This document shows positions 24,487 to 28,949 of a stretch of DNA of 28,949 bases, one piece after another. The DNA is from Actinomyces sp. Lineage in GTDB: Bacteria > Actinomycetota > Actinomycetes > Actinomycetales > Actinomycetaceae. The first letter of the stretch is position 1. Every line of letters starts with the position of its first letter. The stretch spans positions 1 to 28,949 of the forward strand of contig NZ_JAUMUL010000047.1 in the NCBI RefSeq assembly GCF_030530635.1, given 5' to 3'. The position numbers were made by a program, and so were the translations under genes. The notes beneath the pieces were generated by a model. That model was not told the DNA's origin. It ran no database searches and worked only from the letters and a program-made list of their open reading frames with translations.

Positions 24487-24520
24487 GTGCCCAGCCTATG
24501 CCAGCGGCATAGCCGGCACG
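24486..24520 (-). promoter_or_regulatory. Hairpin covering the rsmA start codon
   Basis: An outer 6-bp stem (CGTGCC 24486-24491 with GGCACG 24515-24520) encloses an inner 7-bp stem (CTATGCC 24496-24502 with GGCATAG 24506-24512) with a 3-nt loop. In the minus-strand transcript its 3' arm ends at the first base of the rsmA GTG start. It could limit rsmA translation, act as a processing or attenuation site between the rpf-like gene and rsmA, or both. No T-run follows. Confidence 0.6.
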
Positions 24521-24560
24521 ACGATCCGCACTGGCGACGGTGTGCTCGCAGACGGCGTGC

Positions 24561-25361
24561 TCACAGCAGCCCGAGCTGGGCCGCGCAGTGGGGCCACTGG
24601 CCCCAGCCGGACTGGGCCTGCAGCTTCTTGGCCATGGCGGTCTGAGTGGCGGCGTCGGCCTCATGCGGGTATCCGGTGCCGCCCATCGCCTGCCAGGTGG
24701 ACAGGGAGAACTGGTACATGCCGTAGTAGCCGTTGCCGGTGTTGGTGGTGGGGTTGCCCCCGGATTCGCACTGCGCCAGGGCGGCCCACACCGAGTCGTC
24801 GTCAGCAGAGCCGCCGGTTGCGGAGCCGCCCGATCCGCTCGTGGTTTTGGGGGTTTCGGAGTCGGACGTTCCAGCACCACCCTCAGCGGACTGTGAGGCA
24901 GCAGCACCGGTACCCACCAGCACCACCTCATCAACCCGCTCACTGACCACCACACGGGAGACCACCTCACGGGAGACCTCCTTGCCATCCACACTCGTCA
25001 CCCGGTACACCACACGGGTGACCCCATCAACACCCTCGGTCTGCACCTTGGTCTCACCCGCGGCCAAAGCATCAGACTCCTGCTCCACCCGCCCGAACTT
25101 ATCGGTCGCCTCCTCAGTAACCGACGAAACCTCAGCCACATCACCACCCACAACCAGGTCCGCGACCTCGACGGATGCGGAGATGTCGGCGGTTGCGGCC
25201 GAGGCCACCACCGCGGTCTCCGGGAGCCTCTCAACGTCACCACCCGGGGCCGCCGCCTGCACGGCGGCATAGGCGCCGCCCGAGACCGACAGGGCCAGGG
25301 CCGCGGCCACGCCTCCGGCGCGGAGCATCACGGGCTTGAAGATGTCTTTGCTGAGAGTCAT
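24561..25361 (-). CDS. Resuscitation-promoting factor-like G5/Rpf cell-wall hydrolase
   Basis: A secreted peptidoglycan-cleaving enzyme of 266 residues. The signal/anchor segment is AGGVAAALALSVSGGAYAA. A G5 domain (about residues 70-150, GKEVSREVVSRVVV...VVLVGTG), a Gly/Ser linker and a C-terminal Rpf domain follow (WAALAQCESGGNP, GNGYYGMYQFSLSTW). The predicted catalytic residue is Glu199, and Cys198 and Cys259 could form the usual disulfide. Unlike mycobacterial RpfB it has no DUF348 repeats before the G5 domain. The ATG at 25361 has GGAAAGGAA 3 nt upstream. It occupies the place of rpfB in the conserved metG-tatD-rpfB-ksgA-ispE order. Its G5 coding region is identical in DNA to that of the neighbouring gene. 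Confidence 0.92.
   Translation of the reverse strand: MTLSKDIFKPVMLRAGGVAAALALSVSGGAYAAVQAAAPGGDVERLPETAVVASAATADISASVEVADLVVGGDVAEVSSVTEEATDKFGRVEQESDALAAGETKVQTEGVDGVTRVVYRVTSVDGKEVSREVVSRVVVSERVDEVVLVGTGAAASQSAEGGAGTSDSETPKTTSGSGGSATGGSADDDSVWAALAQCESGGNPTTNTGNGYYGMYQFSLSTWQAMGGTGYPHEADAATQTAMAKKLQAQSGWGQWPHCAAQLGLL
24863..25158. repeat. 296-bp perfect direct repeat, copy A (G5 domain)
   Basis: Identical base for base to 25803-26098 (offset 940 bp); it encodes the G5 domain of the Rpf-like gene. Similarity continues, with scattered mismatches, a further 20 bp beyond the low-coordinate edge. Confidence 0.97.
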
Positions 25362-25446
25362 GGGTTCCTTTCCGCACCGCGGGCCGGCAGCAGCACACCG
25401 AAACCGGCAAAAGTGACTTGGCGAGACCGGTCGCTATGTGACCGGG

Positions 25447-26403
25447 TCAGTACCAGCCGGTGGACTCGGAGTGGGCCCAGGCGGAGCAGGGATTGCCGTA
25501 GCGATCAGAGATGTAGCCCAGGCCCCAGGTGATCTGGGTAGTGGGGTTGGTGGCCCAGTCAGAGGCCACCGAGCCCATCTTGGATCCCGGCAGAGCCTGG
25601 GGAATGCCGTAGGCGCCGGAGGAGGGGTTCTGCGCCAGGTAGTTCCAGCCAGATTCCCGGTTCCACAGGCTCACCAGGCAGGAGAACTGGGAGTCGTCCC
25701 AGCCGTAGGAGGACATCATCGACTTGGCGACGGACTGGGCGGAGGCGGGGGTGGTGCCGTCACCGGAGGCAGTTGCAGAGGTCGTATTGGGGGTTGCGGA
25801 GCCGGACGTTCCAGCACCACCCTCAGCGGACTGTGAGGCAGCAGCACCGGTACCCACCAGCACCACCTCATCAACCCGCTCACTGACCACCACACGGGAG
25901 ACCACCTCACGGGAGACCTCCTTGCCATCCACACTCGTCACCCGGTACACCACACGGGTGACCCCATCAACACCCTCGGTCTGCACCTTGGTCTCACCCG
26001 CGGCCAAAGCATCAGACTCCTGCTCCACCCGCCCGAACTTATCGGTCGCCTCCTCAGTAACCGACGAAACCTCAGCCACATCACCACCCACAACCAGGGC
26101 ATCGGTGGTATCCGCGCCGGAGGCTGCGATGGCGTGCATGCGCGCCTGGGACTCTGTCAGGGGGGCGATGTCGGTTTCGCCGAACTGCGAGGCGGCGTAG
26201 GCGCCACCCGAAACCGCCAGCGACAAAGTAGCGGCCACGCCGCCCGCCCGATACATGGCCGGCGAGATCGACGTCTTCGCCGGGCCATCGGCACGACGGC
26301 GCCCGTGTGAGGCGGATGAGGTATTGGCGATGCTCTTCGAGGCGAGCGCCCCGAGCTCAACCAACGTTGTACTCAAGGAACTGCTCTGCGAGTGACGACC
26401 CAC
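25447..26403 (-). CDS. G5-domain secreted transglycosylase-like protein (aggregation-promoting-factor type C-terminus)
   Basis: A 318-residue exported protein. A longer N-terminus (Ser-rich, then GRRRADGP) precedes a hydrophobic segment, AGGVAATLSLAVSGGAYAA, very like that of the neighbouring Rpf-like protein. The G5 domain is identical to the neighbour's. The C-terminal 80 residues differ: LVSLWNRESGWNYLAQNP, GAYGIPQALPG and TQITWGLGYISDRYG match the lysozyme-like domain of aggregation-promoting-factor type proteins, with predicted catalytic Glu250 and two cysteines (SCLVS, NPCSAW). The GTG start at 26403 has AGGAAG 5 nt upstream. It probably cleaves peptidoglycan glycan strands. It sits between tatD and the Rpf-like gene, apparently as an extra paralogue in an otherwise conserved gene order. 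Confidence 0.9.
   Translation of the reverse strand: MGRHSQSSSLSTTLVELGALASKSIANTSSASHGRRRADGPAKTSISPAMYRAGGVAATLSLAVSGGAYAASQFGETDIAPLTESQARMHAIAASGADTTDALVVGGDVAEVSSVTEEATDKFGRVEQESDALAAGETKVQTEGVDGVTRVVYRVTSVDGKEVSREVVSRVVVSERVDEVVLVGTGAAASQSAEGGAGTSGSATPNTTSATASGDGTTPASAQSVAKSMMSSYGWDDSQFSCLVSLWNRESGWNYLAQNPSSGAYGIPQALPGSKMGSVASDWATNPTTQITWGLGYISDRYGNPCSAWAHSESTGWY
25803..26098. repeat. 296-bp perfect direct repeat, copy B (G5 domain)
   Basis: Identical to 24863-25158. The flanking parts of the two genes (the signal-peptide region on one side, the catalytic domain on the other) are clearly diverged or unrelated, so the identity stops sharply at both ends. Confidence 0.97.
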
Positions 26404-26435
26404 GGAATCTTCCTATCGGTAGACGACTGCCGATC

Positions 26436-26465
26436 ACGCTAACCGACCACTCGTCGCCTAAGCAA
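26436..26465 (-). promoter_or_regulatory. Possible promoter before the G5/transglycosylase gene
   Basis: On the minus strand, TTGCTT (26460-26465) and TAGCGT (26436-26441) are spaced 18 nt apart, about 30 nt before the GTG start and in the gap after tatD. They resemble -35 and -10 elements, which would give the cell-wall hydrolase genes their own promoter within the metG-tatD run. Confidence 0.35.
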
Positions 26466-26481
26466 CCTTTCTAGGCGGATT

Positions 26482-27414
26482 TCACAAGTGTGTGCCGTAG
26501 ACCTGCCCCGTGTTGCGCGCCAGCAGTGCGCACACGGCCGCCTCACTCAAACCGCGCAGTTGCGCGAGAAAACGGACCGTGTCCGGCATCAGGTAGGAGC
26601 CGTTGGGGCGTCCGCGCCAGCGCCCCGGCGGAAGGTACGGCGCATCGGTCTCTACCAGCAGCAGCTCTTCGGGCACGGCCGCGATGGCCGAGCGCAGCTC
26701 GTCGTTGGCCGGGTAGGTGATCGGCCCGGCCACGGAGGCGTACCAGCCGTGCTCGGCGCAGGCCCGGGCCAGGTCCGCTCCCCCGCTGAAGCAGTGGAAC
26801 ACGGTCCGCGTGGGGGCGCCGTCGGCCTCCAGTACGGCGACGCATTCGGCGTGGGCGTCACGGTCGTGGATCTGCAGGGGCAGGTCCAGCTGCTTGGCCA
26901 GGGCGATGTGGTCGCGGAAGGCCTCGCGTTGAACGGCGGCACCGCGCGACCCGGTGCGGAAGTAGTCCAGGCCGGTCTCCCCGACGGCGACGACGACGTC
27001 CCGGTTGCGACACACCAGCGTCTCCAAGCGGCCCATCGCCTCATCCAGGGGCTCGTCATGGTGGGGCCGGTGCCAGGGTTCCAGGCCGTCGGGGCCGATC
27101 TCACGCACGCCGGTGTGGGCGACGGCCTCGTTGGGGTGGATGGCCAGGGAGACCCGAACACCGGGAAGCTCGCGCGCCAGGGCGAGGCTCGGCTCCCAGG
27201 TGGTGGTCTCACAGGCGGAGGTGATGATCGCGGTTACGCCGACGGCGGCGGCGCGAGCAACCAGCTCGGCGGCATCCAGGGGCGCGTGCGAACCGGGTCC
27301 GGCGGCAGCCTCGCCGGGAACCGGCAGGTGGGTATGGTTGTCGGTGACAGGCCCCGCCAGGGGGGCTACGGCGTCGGCGGGCGGCCAGGAGCGGTCGCGG
27401 TGCTTGCGGCTCAT
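26482..27414 (-). CDS. tatD: TatD-family metal-dependent hydrolase/DNase
   Basis: A 310-residue TIM-barrel hydrolase of the TatD family; members cleave DNA 3'-5' and are linked to DNA repair and degradation. Metal-ligand motifs are all present: DNHTHL (His27, His29), GETGLDYFR, IHDRDAH, FHCFSGG and ETDAPYLPP. It is slightly longer than the usual 260 residues because of an N-terminal extension and an insert after IHPNEAVAHTG. The ATG at 27414 lies in an ATGA overlap with the metG stop, so the two are translated together. It follows metG as in mycobacteria and many other Actinobacteria. Confidence 0.94.
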   Translation of the reverse strand: MSRKHRDRSWPPADAVAPLAGPVTDNHTHLPVPGEAAAGPGSHAPLDAAELVARAAAVGVTAIITSACETTTWEPSLALARELPGVRVSLAIHPNEAVAHTGVREIGPDGLEPWHRPHHDEPLDEAMGRLETLVCRNRDVVVAVGETGLDYFRTGSRGAAVQREAFRDHIALAKQLDLPLQIHDRDAHAECVAVLEADGAPTRTVFHCFSGGADLARACAEHGWYASVAGPITYPANDELRSAIAAVPEELLLVETDAPYLPPGRWRGRPNGSYLMPDTVRFLAQLRGLSEAAVCALLARNTGQVYGTHL

Positions 27415-28949
27415 GCCCCGGTGACGTCGTCGGGCTGGGAGGCGGCGTAGCGTGCGAGCTCCTCCTCCACGATGGCCTCGTCGAGCTTGGTGAACACGGG
27501 CTTCGGCTTGCCGATCGGGGTGCCGGCCGCGACGGCGTGACGCTCCCAGGTGGGCGCGGCGGTGTAGTCGCCGGTGATGATCGGGTAACCGGTACGGCCC
27601 GCGAAGGCGTCGGGCAGCACCTGCGGGTCGAGCTCGTCCACCTCCTCAATGCGGGGCATCGGGGCGACGGCGCCGTCGCCTCCCATGACACGATCGACGT
27701 CGTTGGCGGCATGCGGTAGGAACGGGGAGAGCATGAGGTTCAGGTCGGCCACCACCTGGGCGAGGGTGTGCAGGATCGTGGCCAGGCGCCGGTGCGCGGG
27801 GCTGCCCTCCTCCCCCTTGAGCTTGAAGGGCTGGGTGTCGGCTATGTACTTGTTGGCCTCGGCGACCAGCCGCATGGCCTCCGCGAGCGCGGCCTTCTGC
27901 CGGTGGTGGCGGATCAGCTCGCCGACGGCGGCGAAGCCGGCGTCGACGGCGTCCAGCAGGGCACGGTCGACGTCCTGGAGCTCTCCGGGTGTGGGGATGG
28001 CGCCGAAGCGCTTGTGGATCATGGCGGCGGTGCGGTTGACCAGGTTGCCCCAGCCGGCCACCAGCTCACCGTTGGTGCGGCGCACGAACTCCGCCCAGGT
28101 GAAGTCGGCGTCGGCGGTCTCGGGACCGGCGGCGCAGATGAAGTAGCGCAGGGCGTCGGCCTGGTAGCGGGACAGGAAGTCGCGCACGTAGATGACGATA
28201 CCGTGGGAGGAGGAGAACTTGCGGCCCTCCATCGTCAAGAACTCGCTGGAGACGACCTCGGTGGGCAGGTTCAGCACACCCATGTCACCGCTCTGGCCAC
28301 CGCGTTCGCCCTGGCCGTTGTAGCCGAGCAGTTCGGCGGGCCAGATCTGGGAGTGGAAGACGATGTTGTCCTTGCCCATGAAGTAGTAGGACAGGGCCTG
28401 CGGGTCGTTCCACCACTGGCGCCAGGCCTCGGGGTCACCGCTGCGCCGAGCCCATTCGATGGAGGCGGACAGGTAGCCGATGACGGCATCGAACCACACG
28501 TACAGGCGCTTGTTCGGCTGGTCCTCCCAGCCGGGGATGGGGATGCCCCAGTCAATGTCGCGAGTCATGGCGCGCGGGCGGATCTCCGCCAGGATGTTCT
28601 TGGAGAAGCGGATGACGTTGGGCCGCCAGGCGCCGGAGGCCTCCCGTTCGTCCAGCCAGGTACTCAGCGCCTCGGCCAGGGCGGGCAGGTCCAGGAACCA
28701 GTGGCTGGACTCGACGAACTCTGGGGTCTCCCCGTTGATGCGGGAGTGGGGGTCGATCAGGTCGGTGGGGTCGAGCTGGTTGCCGCAGTTGTCGCACTGG
28801 TCGCCGCGGGCTCCGCCGGAGCTGCAGAGCGGACAGGTCCCCTCGATGTAGCGGTCGGGCAGGGTGCGCCCGGTGGACGGGGAGATCGCGGAACGGGTGA
28901 CCTGCTCGACCATGTAGCCGTTGTCGCGCACGGTGCGGAACATGTCCTG
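27411..28949 (-). CDS. metG: Methionyl-tRNA synthetase, N-terminal part outside the window
   Basis: Class I aminoacyl-tRNA synthetase that charges tRNA-Met. About 512 residues of the C-terminal part are present; the frame is open to the end of the window (QDMFRTVRDNGY), so the HIGH motif is missing only because of the cut. Visible are the zinc knuckle CPLC-x9-CDNC, DWGIPIPGWED, YVWFDAVIGYLSA, YYFMGKDNIVFHSQIWPA, the catalytic loop GRKFSSSHG in place of KMSKS, and the anticodon-binding helical domain. There is no C-terminal tRNA-binding (Trbp111-like) domain. The ATG seen near 28943 is internal. It heads the metG-tatD-Rpf-rsmA-ispE block. Confidence 0.96.
   Translation of the reverse strand, partial: QDMFRTVRDNGYMVEQVTRSAISPSTGRTLPDRYIEGTCPLCSSGGARGDQCDNCGNQLDPTDLIDPHSRINGETPEFVESSHWFLDLPALAEALSTWLDEREASGAWRPNVIRFSKNILAEIRPRAMTRDIDWGIPIPGWEDQPNKRLYVWFDAVIGYLSASIEWARRSGDPEAWRQWWNDPQALSYYFMGKDNIVFHSQIWPAELLGYNGQGERGGQSGDMGVLNLPTEVVSSEFLTMEGRKFSSSHGIVIYVRDFLSRYQADALRYFICAAGPETADADFTWAEFVRRTNGELVAGWGNLVNRTAAMIHKRFGAIPTPGELQDVDRALLDAVDAGFAAVGELIRHHRQKAALAEAMRLVAEANKYIADTQPFKLKGEEGSPAHRRLATILHTLAQVVADLNLMLSPFLPHAANDVDRVMGGDGAVAPMPRIEEVDELDPQVLPDAFAGRTGYPIITGDYTAAPTWERHAVAAGTPIGKPKPVFTKLDEAIVEEELARYAASQPDDVTGA

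Noticed and set aside
28200..28240. MetRS catalytic loop KFSSS instead of KMSKS as a sign of a broken enzyme
   Set aside because: From recall, actinobacterial methionyl-tRNA synthetases commonly carry KFSSS/QFSTS-like variants, and the rest of the enzyme is intact.

Overview
The window looks like a chromosomal segment of a high-GC actinomycete, most likely Actinomycetaceae (Actinomyces-like). The evidence is the high GC content, frequent GTG/TTG starts, start/stop overlaps, an Rpf/G5 protein inside a metG-tatD-rpf-rsmA-ispE block, and a kinase/FHA/MoxR/DUF58/transglutaminase cluster typical of Actinobacteria. The assignment is inferred from gene content; no database was searched.

Layout. (1) 1-494: 3' part of a TetR-type regulator. 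(2) 495 to about 2490: a gene-poor 2 kb stretch with a probable MarR-family remnant, a compound inverted repeat and an AT-richer stretch leading into the next operon. (3) About 2.5-16.1 kb, plus strand: a phosphoglycosyl transferase, a small cytidylyltransferase-fold protein, a 1913-residue surface protein (beta-propeller-like head, about 11 Ig/cadherin-like repeats, FN3 repeats), a MoxR AAA+ ATPase, a DUF58 protein, a membrane transglutaminase-fold protein and an RDD-FHA protein. (4) 16.1-20.0 kb, minus strand: a membrane Ser/Thr kinase with an FN3-like ectodomain, a zinc-ribbon/FHA protein and a second RDD-FHA protein. (5) 20.05-20.64 kb, plus strand: a 195-residue protein of unknown function. 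(6) 20.7-28.9 kb, minus strand: metG (5' end cut by the window), tatD, two G5-domain cell-wall hydrolases, rsmA, ispE and an ABC-F ATPase, mostly with overlapping starts and stops.

How it fits together. Regions 3 and 4 resemble the kinase-FN3-AAA-DUF58-transglutaminase (PFNA-type) cluster described in bifidobacteria. The kinase could sense a surface signal through its FN3-like ectodomain and signal through three FHA proteins. MoxR and DUF58 could act as a chaperone pair on the giant extracellular protein or the transglutaminase-fold protein. Points that stand out are the two sugar/nucleotidyl transfer genes leading into the giant surface-protein gene, the apparent loss of the catalytic Cys and His in the transglutaminase domain, and the absence of a PP2C phosphatase in the window. 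In region 6, two adjacent cell-wall hydrolase genes share a 296-bp identical block encoding the G5 domain, while their flanks have diverged.
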